From the NCBI GenBank assembly GCA_022885665.1, contig JAGQDJ010000053.1:310001-374000 (forward strand): 64,000 nt of DNA, in the 5' to 3' direction. Position 1 is the first letter of the stretch. Each line of letters begins with the position of its first letter. The position numbers and the translations under genes are program-made. The stretch is from Triops longicaudatus (taxonomy: Eukaryota > Arthropoda > Branchiopoda > Notostraca > Triopsidae). This document shows positions 28,238-39,820 of this stretch, piece by piece. Under the pieces are notes generated by a model that was not told where the DNA came from, did no database searches, and saw nothing but the letters and a program-made list of their open reading frames with translations.

Positions 28238-29513
28238 ATGACGCCCGCTAATATGGCTGTGTTTGATAGTGACCCTTGTTTTTTGAAAGACGATTCAGCC
28301 TATTCCACTAGTCCCGGCTTAGCCACTGGTTTAGGACCGGGCCTTGGATTAACACCATCTTTATTGTGCGACTGGAATAAAGTTCATTGCGACGATGCCT
28401 CACTTTTGAGCAAAGACGAAAATTTGTTCGACTCGATCTGGGATGGCTGTTTCGATCTGCCCACCCCCCCGATTTCCCCTTCCCGCGAACGCGAGAGTTC
28501 GTCAGCCTTGGGCCTCGCGAACGACGAACTTAATTTCGGCGAACTCGACCTCGACTTGGCCGATTTGCTAGGCGCGGATGACAATACTGACCCTTCCCAA
28601 TTCTTCCCTGATATTCTCTCCAGCGAAGCTGACGACGCACCGAGCGTCGATGAATTGCTCGCATCCGCAGCCATCCTCTCCACGTCAACCACATCGCCCA
28701 CCTTCCCCCAGACGCCGGACTCGTCATTTACTTCTTCCCCCTCACCGATCTTGGATATGACATCTTCAACGGATCTGTTATCAGCCTCGTCAACGACCCA
28801 CGTGACAGTCACATCCACCCCGTTCGCGACGTACCCGGTCACGAAATGTACGCGCGAAGTTCGGGAGTTGCGTCACGATTGCATGTGGTCGGGCTTGTGT
28901 CCCAGTGAGGAACACCGGCGAGAGAAGGAGACCAAGAAAATGGCTGCTTCTTGGCACACGGACAAGGAACGAAGACTCGCCTCGACAGTTATTCTCAGTG
29001 CTAACTCACTCGACGCCACTTTGCCGCCTTTTACCACTACCTCGCTTTCTAAGAATGTCTCGATGTCCAGTACTTCCTCCCGCTTCCAAGTCTGCTCGCG
29101 ACCCGAAACCCCCTCCTCCCTCTCCGAATCAGAGTACGACCACGAAGAGACGGTCGAGGATCACCTCCGGTCCTCGAAACAACGCGCGCAACAGCTCAAC
29201 AGCCGACTCGGCCTTTCCTCGTCGTCCGAACTAGACTTGGACGACGAAGAGGAAGACGAGGAAGAAGACGACCAGGATTCACGGTTGAAGCCCGAGTCGG
29301 AAGACGAAGTGGACGGCAGTGATGATTCCCGCTTCTTGCACCCCGGTAGTGTGCAATTGGCATTACGGACACCCAATAAACATGCCCCATCTCAACACAC
29401 CGTGCTTCCCGATCACAGCTACTACTCTCACAGTGATCACTCCTACCATAGCGTGAAACGACCAGGCAAAGTGGTGACGGAGAACTTGGGCATTCAGACA
29501 CCTTCAGACTCTG
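28238..29513 (+). CDS. Myc: Myc proto-oncogene protein, first coding exon (N-terminal transactivation half)
   Basis: This exon encodes residues 1-425 plus the first base of codon 426 of a predicted 681-residue Myc transcription factor, which acts in the nucleus as a heterodimer with Max on E-boxes. Visible landmarks in order: a short acidic/aromatic N-terminal block (about 8-19); Myc box I at 74-83, LPTPPISPSR, with T76 and S80 spaced like the human T58/S62 phosphodegron; a Ser/Thr/Pro-rich stretch with acidic patches (about 85-205); Myc box II with the diagnostic DCMWSG at 214-219, the co-activator (TRRAP-type) docking box; and a run of Asp/Glu at about 333-363. The start chosen is the first in-frame ATG, with A at -3; a second ATG 15 bases on (28253) has an even better context. 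The frame stays open for 18 codons upstream, to a TGA at 28181. The exon ends at a clean donor, G|gtatgt. Identification by Myc boxes I and II is firm; the exact start is less so. Confidence 0.95.
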
Positions 29514-32388
29514 GTATGTTACGGTTTTTCCTGAGGTTTTATTGCATTCTGGTATTCCTTATAAACTAGCTCTCTCTCTTTCTTCCTTGAAAATGAGCAA
29601 GTTGAATACAGAAAAAATAAAACAAAACTTACATTCTGGCATTGGGCCGCATTGCAGAGGAGGAAAAACGTATATGTGTTAAGCGCATTTGCAATTTTAG
29701 CTTGCGGGCTGAAGACGAGCCAGGTGTAGATTTGGCGGGTTTGTTCCTCGGGACTCTTATTTTCTTTCAATGGAACCAGAATGAGAGACAGGAAAGGAGT
29801 AGAGGAGACGGGAGGGAAGGGGGAAAACGAGTCTTGCTATAGTACTATCACTTTGTGAGGAGCGAAAGAGAAGGCTATGACCTTGGCTTTCCAGATATAC
29901 GCTGCAAACCCGCGTACTCGTTGCTGTCTGAATCCTTCGTAAAACGACACGACTGCAGAGTAAAAGGAATTTTTATCCCAGTAAGAGTTTTAGGGGGGGG
30001 GGGGAGAGCTTTAGGAGCTGAGGAACTTGAGGTATGATGTGCCACGCACACACAATAAACATTGCAGACTTTCGTTGTGTGCGCACATCAAAGGCGCGCC
30101 TGACTTAAATGAGGCAGCACATTAGGTATTATGTGGGAAATCCAATTTTTTGACAAGTTGTCGACTTGCAATCAAAATCGCATAAATTCATATTTTGCCA
30201 ATTACCAAGCAATACCAGAAATTTGCCAAATATAAGATTAATTCAACGTCAATGGCACATTTATAACTGTCATTTTGGCTAGATAGGAATAAATATAATA
30301 GATACATAAGAACAATTATTGAAGATTCACGTTAAGTCGGCTGTGAAGAACGATTTTTGAAATTCATGTTGGTGCAAAACGAGTATTTGTACTTGAAGTG
30401 AAAGACAGTTATTACCGAAGTTTTTGAAATGCCTTTGAATTGTCCGTCACGATCAGTGGAAAAGTTTTTCTGTGTCCGGGGTTGCCAACCGGTGTTTTGG
30501 CTGCATGCCGACGTGGTTTTTAATCGCAAAGGTGGCCTTCGACATTCTTGGATGTTATCTTTCTTTTCCGTAAGAGGTAAAAAAGAGAAAATTTTAGTAA
30601 CTTCAACCTTTTTTCAGCGACATTTTAATGATTCGCCGAAAGCTTTTGTGAAATCTTTTAGGATAACTGTTCTTCGGACGTATATTTTGTTACTAAACAT
30701 TCAGCCTTTATTTGTGCTGGCTTTAAAAGGAGACTGGCGAATTGAGTCTTGTTTTAATTTGGTGGGAGATCTGTTTTATTCAGTAAAGACTATTAATTAG
30801 ATGAGAGTTCAACGGCTCTTGTCCTTGTTTCATAAAAGGTGTCTCATGGAATGACATGTTTTGTTTTATGGCATATTTTGTTTTTCCTGGTTGGAAAAGT
30901 GTTCTAGGAAACCGTTTTGTAAGGCTACCAAGTCATTGTTGGCCAGTTGTGAGCGTCTTGAGAACGAAAAAGAAGGAATGGTCGTGTCAACTGACGGGGA
31001 GTTGAGTTTGGTCTGTATTGCTGATGTCTGCTGTTTTTGTGAATGGAGATGGAAGGACTCGGTTCATCGGTGACTCACACTTGGCTGGCGGGGTCACAGG
31101 ATCTAGAGTTTTTGAGCGTGGGAAACGCCTAGTGCGCGTCCAGAAAAAAATTGCTAAACTTTCTTGTTTTTGTTTGCGTTGTGTTATTCTGTAAGCACAG
31201 TCAAAGCCTATGATCGAATTTGTTTGGAATAGGCCGTTAAAAGGGAAAGAAGGACTGACAGATGAAAACAAGACAGCAGCGAAATAGGGTGAAAAGGGTG
31301 GGTGTGAAGGTCTCGAATGAGCCCACCCCTTTTTACTACGAGGAAAATGTGTGGAATGACGACGACCGGAACCCTAACTTGGTCTCTTTGGCGTATTTTT
31401 CGAGCGTATGCTACCGAGGTCCTCCTTCCCGTTCGTCTCCTTTTTAAGAAAGCTTTCACTTCAGAGAAGGCAAAAAGGCGAAAATATGACAAAGAAAAGT
31501 AAAAAGAAAAGGGGGATTCCTAATAAACGGAGGTCGGGTGAATAGAAGAATCGCTGTTCCTTCCAAACTGTCGGGGCGCCTTTATGTGCCGAAATGATTC
31601 TGGCGGGCACCTGAGGGTATGTCTGATGATTGTATTCACCTGTGTATGCAAATGAGGTATTGAAGGGGAATAAGCCAAGGGCATTAGACCAGAGAAGTTT
31701 TTATAGTAGGATTATCCTCCTCGACCTCCCTCCCCCCTCCCCCTCCCCAAGGTCGATTTCCGGATAAAGTGTGAAATGTTTAGGTTCCTGTTATACAAGT
31801 TTACTAGAAAAGCTACTTGGCTTGCAAGAAGGAAATTAATTTTCACCTTTCCTCTACCTGGTGGGTGATCTAAATTTCTTGGAAAATTAAGAGCAACCAA
31901 GCAAAATAAGAAGTTTGCGAAAGGAAGTGATTTGTCTTGTACTGGGGAGATTTTAATTGAGCTACACAGGAGAAATCTCAGCAAGCAAAGTGGAATTTAT
32001 CGCGCTTTTCTAAACCACTGATGGATGGTCGTGTACCGGTTGCCGTTTGTGGCTTTTCGCCCTTGTATGTAGTGCGTTGATCGCAAAAACTTTTTAGCGC
32101 TTTTACCTTGACTTTAAACCTGAAAATTTGGCGTCGAAGGTCTGACGGATCTTGGCATGGAGCCCACATAACCAGACGTTAGTTCCTGTCACGATGCCAA
32201 GCTCAAGAAGTAAAAAAAAAAAACGCATCAGTAGGGAATTTTATTGTGTTTTACTTTCTTTAAAGGACTTTGTTTTGTAACTTAATGTGAGAGATTATGT
32301 TTTTGGTGAAACTAGAAAAATGGCGCTGAACAGCAAATTCTTCAACTTTACTAAAAAAATTTGCTTCTGTTCTCTTTATTTTATGTAG
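29514..32388 (+). other. Myc: Myc intron between the two coding exons
   Basis: A 2875-base GT-AG intron in phase 1, starting gtatgt and ending after a pyrimidine-rich tract. It interrupts the protein immediately before the EEEIDVV acidic block, the same place as the single coding intron of vertebrate MYC genes. It contains a 12-G run at 29993-30004 and a G-quadruplex-type tract on the minus strand at 31728-31748 (described separately). An open frame of about 120 codons at 30429-30800 shows no domain and is treated as chance. Confidence 0.93.
31728..31748 (-). promoter_or_regulatory. G-quadruplex-type G-tract in the Myc intron (minus strand)
   Basis: On the + strand this is an uninterrupted C/T tract. 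Read on the minus strand it has four consecutive G-runs of 4, 5, 6 and 3 bases, each separated by a single A. This fits the tightest G3+N1 quadruplex rule. It lies about 640 bases before the second coding exon. A structural role is inferred from sequence only. Confidence 0.5.
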
Positions 32389-33158
32389 AGGAAGAAATCG
32401 ATGTTGTATCTTTGGGCAAGCCTTCCCACGCGTATTTAACCGCCCGGCCGTCCTCCTTCGTTTTGCAACATTCTAAAAATGAAACGACCACGGAAGTGGC
32501 ACGTCCAGGCGCCCAGAATCCGCTCCTGGTCCGGAAAATGTTGCCGGCCAATCCATCCGCGTTGGTACGCAAACAATTGCAGCTGGCTGTCGCCTCGGCG
32601 GCGCATCAAAAAAAGTCGAACACGAGTGGTGGCATGACCACCGGTTCCACGGAATCGCGTTGCGTCAAAATTGGCGGAGGAGCTTCGGGAGCGATGACGA
32701 CAGTAGTCCGGAGAACGAGCGGCGACGAAGCCAAGAGCCATAGCAGCACGAAGCGAGCCTCGGATGCCGCCAGTTACACCCGAAGTGTGGGGCGGCCGCC
32801 CAAGCGCGCCCGTTTGAGCGGGCAAGAGCACAGTAGTGAGCCGTCTTCCCCACGCAAACGAAGCAGCCGAGCCGGCAGCGATTCCGAAGACGGTATGCCC
32901 GGCGAGAAGCGAAACATGCATAACTCGATGGAGCGTCAACGAAGAGTCGATTTGAGGAACGCATTTGATCACTTGAGAGCGTTACTTCCCGACTTGTCTT
33001 CAGACCGGGCTGCCAAGGTCGTCATTCTCAAGAAGGCTGCGTCGCATTGTCACAATCTGGCCGTTAACGAGCAACGGCTACAGGCCGAGAAAGAATCCCT
33101 TTTGAAGAAGCAAGAGCAGTTGCGGAAGAAGTTGGAACAGATGCAGCGGAGACGCTAA
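32389..33158 (+). CDS. Myc: Myc proto-oncogene protein, last coding exon (NLS and bHLH-leucine zipper)
   Basis: This exon completes Myc, residues 426-681, ending in TAA. It joins the previous exon in phase 1 (G|AG), restoring the conserved acidic EEEIDVVSL block at 426-434 exactly across the splice. Next come a poorly conserved Ser/Ala-rich linker, a monopartite nuclear localisation signal RPPKRARLS (561-569, compare vertebrate AAKRVKLD), a Ser/Arg/Asp-rich stretch, and the DNA-binding domain from 599. The basic region carries H603, E607 and R611, the residues that read CACGTG in Myc/Max proteins. Helix 2 contains KVVILKKA, as in vertebrate Myc. The zipper heptad positions are L649, L656, L663, L670 and M677. 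The acceptor is ttatgtag at 32388 after a T-rich tract. At 681 residues the protein is much longer than vertebrate c-Myc (about 440), with the extra length in linkers rather than in the boxes. Confidence 0.96.
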
Positions 33159-34866
33159 GAAACAAGTTACGAAGAGCAGTTGGGTTTGACATAGCTACAG
33201 TTTGGAGTAGATGTAGTGAGAGTAGAGCTTGTTGAATACTTTAACGAACTGGGAGCGTAGTTACCGTTAGTAGGTGGTTACCGTTGTACATAAACATGTA
33301 CAGTCACACACCAACGTTACGTCATCCTCATTCCCCTTTTCCAAATTAACTGATGCAAAGAGACAATAGCAACAGCCAGCCGCATAAACGGAGCACGCAT
33401 TTGTACTTAAAAAAGAGAGCGGAAAAACTTCTTTTACATAAAACCCCGAAAAGTAAAATCTATAATTCTTGAAAAGGTGGAGTAGAAATAGCCCATGTAG
33501 TAGAGGAAAAAGCGTTGATTCTTTTTTCAGTTTCTTTCGTTTTCTTTTTGTTTTTACAGACAAAAGGGTGGGTTAAAGCTTTTATGCTTATTTAGATAAC
33601 TTGTCGATTGTTCAAATTCTGGCGACAAATGTGCAAATTACATGAAATCATTGCAGTTGACTAGATTCTTTGGTCAGGGTCCGAGAGAGCATGGACCATT
33701 GTGCAAAATATAAAAGCGGGGAAAAACAGTCGCGGTTCGTCTTTCTCGTCGGCCTACTAGATAACCAATAACTGGCACTACGTGTGATTCGGAGCCTGGC
33801 TCCTTCCTTACTTTTTCGTAGGAACGTTCCTCTCGCACTTTTCTTTTTGGCCACTTGTCCTTTTTTAAGAGTCCCAGAAAAGTACGCAAGATCATTCATT
33901 TTCGTTTAGCAAAGCGAGAATACTATATGCTACGGTGCCTTTGTATAGTTTGCTAATTCCTTGATGTATTTTTGGTTTTGTTTAATTACCCAAGAGAGAA
34001 CATATCATTTAGCACTAGCAGAGTTTACACAAAAAAGGTGTACCCCTTTTTTTCCCCGGGTTCTAACAAAAAGAACCACTTTATTATAGACGTTACTCCT
34101 TGTTTATTCTTTTTTGGTCAATTTCGGTTATCTAGAGTGTTGAGTTTTTTTTTCTAGATTTTTCTTCGATGCGAACTTGGCTTTTGTGTGTCGTATTTTT
34201 TTCAGTTTCCTTCATGTTAGCTTGGAAATCGGTCGCTGTTTCAACGAATCAAGCCGTGTAAAACTGCGCATTTCTATCCCCGAATCAATTTAATTGCGTT
34301 CCTATATCCAATTTGTTTCCTTACTATTTTTTTCGAGTGTTATGACTCCCCTTGGGTGTATTTTTTTTTTTTCGTGGCTGTTAACAGATACAGCCCAAGT
34401 CTGTTAAATTAGGCTCTTTGATCAGTTAAAAGACAGTAGAGGTGGAAAAAAGCTGTCCGGGATGCAAACTCAATGCACTTCATTTTACAATACTGATTTA
34501 GCTCTGTTTCAAGACATTGAACGTATCCATTTTCGCCAATTAATCCATTGTACCATCCTCGAAATTGATCACTACTGTATCTCAGGTAGTACCTTTATAT
34601 AGTAACGAAGACAGGAGTTCTTACTGCTCTGATCCATTATCTCCCTCGTCTGCCGTGAAAGGTAGAGATGGAGAGAAAAAAAAAACAAGAAACAACCAAA
34701 TCCCCAAACAATGTTAATTACCCCAAACTCCCCAAAAAACTCGTGAAACTTAATGCGTTCTTTTTGGGGTGACAGTTCAAAGATTCTTACGGATATTAAT
34801 TTCACCAGCAATTAAGTTTCCCTGTTAAAAATAATTTTTGAATTTGTAGACCGTTTTTTGCCAAAA

Positions 34867-34872
34867 AATAAA
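34867..34872 (+). terminator. Candidate Myc polyadenylation signal AATAAA
   Basis: This is the first canonical AATAAA downstream of the Myc stop codon (1.7 kb away), in an A/T-rich setting. Assignment to Myc rests on position alone; a variant hexamer nearer the stop could be the one used. Confidence 0.3.
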
Positions 34873-37800
34873 CAAGTTAAAAAACGGATCATTTGGAATT
34901 TTATTATACACACAGAAACGATTTAAAAATCGTCTGCGCGGTAAGACATAAAACGGCTGTTAAAACATGTCGTGATCACACACGACCAGATAGCCAAGAC
35001 CGCTTGGCTTTTTTGTGTGGTCTTGTAGGTCATGAAATGATGTGAGGTTGCGTTCCGCTTCAGATTATACCAACTTTTCAGAGAAGCCTGGAATAGCTGC
35101 AGTTCCGGCCGGAAAACGCGTGGGAAGTTTTTTTTTTTTTTTTCATCCGAGAGTTCTCATCTCAAGGTTAGTACGCTGTTTATATTTTCTTTCTTTCAGG
35201 TTTGAAACTTGTCGTTCGTGGGTAACCCAGCTGTGCTATAATTCGCGAAATCTGTATGAAAAGTGGGACATCCGATGAAAATGAGCGAAATCCTATTGTT
35301 AAGCTCCTCATAGCGTTGTGAACTAATAGCGTGGGTGGGACATAAAAACCGCTTGGACAACTTCCCACCGAAGCTTCATTTAAACACTTTTGGGGATCCT
35401 GTCCACCACTACTGCTGAATTTTCCAAAAGAAAGTAAGAAAAGAAAAATGGGTTACGCGAACCAAGACAGGGCACCCCCAGGATCTGCAACAGTCTGCTA
35501 TAATGACTCGACGTGTAGTGCCACGTAAAAATCTTGCTGCTTAACGCTTACTAGTATTTAATTGGTGGCACACCATTATAGGACAAAATCAGCGCGAATT
35601 GGCGAGCTTCCTGTTTAATTTAGGTCGAAGCTATTTTGGACCGTGTCGTCAAATTATCGTTACGTACTGTCACCGTAATGCACTTTGCCTGGAAATAGCA
35701 AACGGTAACGATCGCACCTTGGTTAAGAAGTTTGGAAATTTTGCAACACAGAACGAGAAGACTTTGTCAGGTCGAGATGTACACTCTACACTAAATTCAA
35801 TAGATTGACAAGACTATGCCAACACAGCCATGAGTGTGGGACCCTCTTTATTAATTTATGAGCTTCTATAACAGGAGGCAAATGGGGGTTTTCGTGACCT
35901 GCCAGCGTCTATATTAGGGAACACGCAGCAGTACAGCGCGCTTTTGCGTGTAACAAAACCTTGGCATTTTGTGGATGAACACGCCAACAAGAAAGCATGA
36001 CTTCCATTTCAGTGTCGGAACCAAGGGAAATAAAAGCTTTTTAATTAACTAGTTTCTTTCTCTATGTAACATTAGATGTCCTTTTGTTTGCAATAAGTCG
36101 TTTTTGTGTTCATTTTCACGTTTGTAAACAATCGAACTTCCCCAAGAAGAAAAGGAAGTAGATGAATAAACGAATAAATAATGTAAAATGTGTCTCATGT
36201 AAACCTGAATGCATGTGTCATGTCAGCGTCGCAAGTCATAACTACGACTAGCTTTCACTCCGTTTCCCTCGTTTCAGGGTGTTTGTGGTTTTTGCCCATT
36301 TCTTGGATTGTGCCAGGTGGTCTCAAGGGTTTTGCTGTTGAAGTCAAAACGTCCGTAAAATTCGACGTCTGAGGACGAGCTCGTCGTGCTTTTTCTTCAC
36401 CGTAAAACATAAAAAGAGTGGTATTAGATATGTTTTGTACCCTTCCGTGTAAGAAAAGCCACCGCACCTAATTAATCTTATTGCTCTAGTCACGGTGTTT
36501 ATATTTGCGCGCACTGTCTTCTGTCGTAAACAGTAACTTGCTTATAACCCTTGCGCAACAGCGAATCCGTTAGTAAAGCAGGTTTTCAATTTTTGTATGC
36601 GCGTCTCATTTAGTGATAAAAAGGTTCATCGTCGAGTAAAGGGAGCTTGTTTCACTTTCCATGGTCTACAGGACTTTGGTTCACACTTGCAATCTGACAC
36701 AAATGCCGAAAAACAGCATGCAAATGGTAGCCAGACAGACGTTGCTTGGCGCCGATACGCTACACAACCATTGTAGATGAATACCTTTCTGTAACACATC
36801 ATCCTTTTTTTGCCTCTTGCGTAAGAAAAAAAAGTGCAGACAGAAAATGCGCCCGGAACAGAAACCGCAATAATGTTTCTTCCGGCCCGAAAACTGACAA
36901 GCTTCTATACAGTAGTTTGTGGCCTAATTGTATGTCTCATTAGTACTGGTATAGCGTCGCCGGTGAAGTTGGGTGTTGAGGCGTCGATTATTCCCTTATG
37001 ATCTTTCTTTTCTTTCCTTTCTACTTTTTTTTTTGTCTCGGTTACCTTACCACCTTTTAACTCAAGGGATTCCCAGATGTTTGCACCTTGACTGGCTTTC
37101 AGGGCTCTGGGAATAGGCAAACGGAAACAGTCGAGCGACCATGCAAAAATACAGTTGGTAAAACTAATGCTTGGTGTGTCACACAGTCTGATTTTTTCCC
37201 CTTTTAAACCACAAAACGTAAGCTAAAGCTGTAGGCTACATCAGCGTCATATTATATGTCTATGGTAGGCTATAGCGTCAGGATTAATTGTTATTACAAA
37301 CTTTCACTTTCGTGCAATTCGAAATCAACCGATCTAATAGACCAAACAATAATATTTGAAACCTCATAAATGGTTCGAACCCCTTATAAATGTTTAATTT
37401 GCATACGAGATTAGTTTAGAAAGCCTTGATTGAAATTTATAAATCTTTACAAGTTTCAACCAATTCTCACTTAAAACTAATATTGATTTAATTAGAAAAT
37501 TAATAAATTCTATAAAGAAAGTTTTTATGTAAAAAAACTGAAAATGCTGCGTTGGCAACGAGTATCTTTCGTCAACTTTGCACGAACTATTTCAGTCAGA
37601 AACACCACTCACAATCCTTCCAGGGTGTGAAAATTGCGTGCTGATATTGACTTATTTTATTCTTAGTGACAGTGTTCGAAAGTTGACTGTAGACTGTTAT
37701 AACCGATGCTAGGATTACGTATGGAAGTCATTTTTGTAGCACATAAGGAATGGTTAAAACTTACAAAGAATTTTTAAAGTGTAACTAAACCTGCGCATAT

Positions 37801-39076
37801 GATCTCATTTGCGGTCCCCATACGGAGGAACAAGTCGTTGAAATATTTTGAAAGTTGTGGACCTTTTTTTAGAACGGTCTTTACGTCTTGATGGGTTTTT
37901 GTGGAATTGCTTGTTTAGAACATGCGTGGCATTTAAGGGTAGAAGAACCTGTTCTAACGTAAAGTCTGGAATGAGCGATGGTCCAAGTTGCAAATGCCAA
38001 TTGGAGAGCTGTGCCCAGTCTTTCCCTTAGGGTAGAGCGCTTTAAAATCGGGTAGTTTCTGTGAACTAAAATACAAAAGTGAGGACTGATGCTTTCCGCC
38101 GTTTGTATTCAGCCGCGCGCAGTTTTCTCCCACGAAAAACCCACGAGATGGAGAGTATTGTGGCAGGTGAAGAAGCGCTTTTGTATGAGCCGTTGCAAAA
38201 GCTGCGTCATGACTCGTTCTTCGCCCGTTTCCCATGCTGTCTTGCCGCACGGAAGATGGTAATGATGTGCGAGATGATGGAAGCTGCTGTAACACATCGG
38301 GAGGGCTACACTGGTTTGTAAGGACCCAATTAGTGACGCTTGATTGGAGGATGGGAGGTTGTGGAATGCGTGTTGTTGTCACGGATGTCTCTTTATGTAA
38401 GAGAACCTTGCTTTTGTCCGGGAGCATTTTGTCCTTTAGAAAAAGGCTTAAGCAGTGAAAATCGACAGGTCAAGTTATTGGGGCGGGGAAGGTTTGGTAC
38501 AGAGCTACAAGAAAAGGTGTGTGTGATTAATGAGCGAGATAAAAAGGGGAAAACTGGAAAAGTCGGGTGTCTAGGGGCGAGGCGGTGATACAGAAGGATT
38601 TCTAGCACAGATATAGAACAATCGCTGCATTTCTTTTTCGGTAGTCCGAGCTTAATGAGCCTTCCTCTTTTGTCCCTTTTTTCATGCTCCTTCAGACGAC
38701 AAGCGTTTTTGTTTTTATTCGGTCATGCGGATTCTGCGGGGTAAGGCTGGGTGGTTGGGTGAGGGTGGGAGAAGGAGCCGGCTTGGAGAGTGTTAAGACA
38801 CACTACACTAGGTCATTAGCGAACTTCCGGCAATTTCGCGCAGTCCCAAACCCTTTCAATGCAGCTAACCTTGGGAAGTTGTGCAGAGTTTAGTTTGTTT
38901 GCCTCCAAATGTGCCATGTGCCTTCAACAAACATTGCAGGAGGGCAAAAAATATGCTCAGGTCTGGTCTTCGACGATATGGAACTTACCAACACGGAAGG
39001 ATGAGGAAGAGAAGAAGGCGGAGAAAAAGGAAGAAAAGACAGATGAGTGTACTGTGAAAAGAGCCACCGAGTAGGA

Positions 39077-39118
39077 CATGTGTGTGACTTACACATGTAG
39101 AGGGAAAACGCACACGTG
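39077..39118. promoter_or_regulatory. Cluster of three E-boxes upstream of TRIT1
   Basis: Within 42 bases there is CATGTG (39077-39082), CACATG (39092-39097) and the canonical Myc/Max site CACGTG (39113-39118). The first two sit inside an 8-bp inverted repeat (ACATGTGT, 7-base spacer, ACACATGT). The cluster lies about 700 bases upstream of the TRIT1 ATG and 6 kb downstream of Myc. Binding is an inference; isolated CACGTG hexamers also occur elsewhere in the window. Confidence 0.35.
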
Positions 39119-39741
39119 GAAAACGAAAGCTTCCCTACAACAGCTTGCCATATCCATGCTCGTGTTATTTTTAAAGGAAGAACCTGTCAGGAGTGATGGA
39201 CTATACGAGTTGCGCCTAAGGAAAATCTGCAAATCTACCAAAACCCCAACCTGCGAAGGCGTTAAAACTGCGGCCCCCGCAAGGTACTTTCGCTGCAGAG
39301 CAGAACAACGAAAACTTTTAACTTGTAATCAAAGGGGATACGTTTTGCCCGGTTGTGAGCTAGCAAAACTAATGTTTAGGAATACAACCATTGGTCACAC
39401 TATGTCTGTTTTCTTTTAGGGTTGCTACTTCTCTGTAATACCCAACAAAAAATCCTCTTTATTGCACAAACTGACGTCTTAAACCAGAAAAGGGAACGGA
39501 AACCAAAATTATACGCTGGATCGAAAAATTTTATCCTTCCGTGCCATTTTATTATTACAACGATGGATTTTATTACCAGGGAACTATAGTGGAGTGTTCT
39601 TCATATTGCTAGGTCATACGTGAAATTCTTTTGCCCAGTTCTTTAATGAGAAAATGAACTTACGTGTTGCATTGCAACTTCAACAACGGCTCCCATGTAG
39701 GAAAGAATTCCCGCCTAGGGGTATGGTTTCCCTCCCCGATC

Positions 39742-39801
39742 TTTCCCGCTTGTTTTTGGCGCTAGCTTTTTGAATGTGTCCCGCCTCTTTCGTTTCATTG
39801 G
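39742..39801 (+). promoter_or_regulatory. Trit1: Putative TRIT1 proximal promoter elements
   Basis: TTTCCCGC at 39742-39749 matches the E2F-type consensus, and an inverted CCAAT box (ATTGG) is at 39797-39801, 20-79 bases before the TRIT1 ATG. The surrounding 100 bases are GC-richer than the flanks and lack a TATA box, as expected for a housekeeping promoter. Both motifs are short and could occur by chance. Confidence 0.35.
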
Positions 39802-39820
39802 CCAGAGAGATAGTTCTAAG

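Larger units (their letters stand above)
33159..39820 (+). other. Myc 3' UTR (extent unknown) and Myc-TRIT1 intergenic region
   Basis: This stretch of about 6.7 kb separates the Myc stop codon from the TRIT1 start. The first AATAAA after the Myc stop is at 34867-34872, and another is at 36029-36034; no canonical signal occurs earlier, so the Myc 3' UTR is either about 1.7 kb or uses a variant signal. A 7-bp hairpin followed by a T run lies at 34992-35014. An E-box cluster is at 39077-39118. Open frames of up to about 157 codons on the minus strand (37954-38427) show no recognisable domain. No other gene was recognised here. Confidence 0.6.

Noticed and set aside
30429..30800. 123-codon frame inside the Myc intron
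   Set aside because: No domain, no splice framing and no good ATG context; most likely chance within an intron.
33700..33745. TATAAAAG with a CAGTC downstream, after Myc
   Set aside because: The spacing to the initiator-like motif is too short (about 20 bases) and no gene follows.
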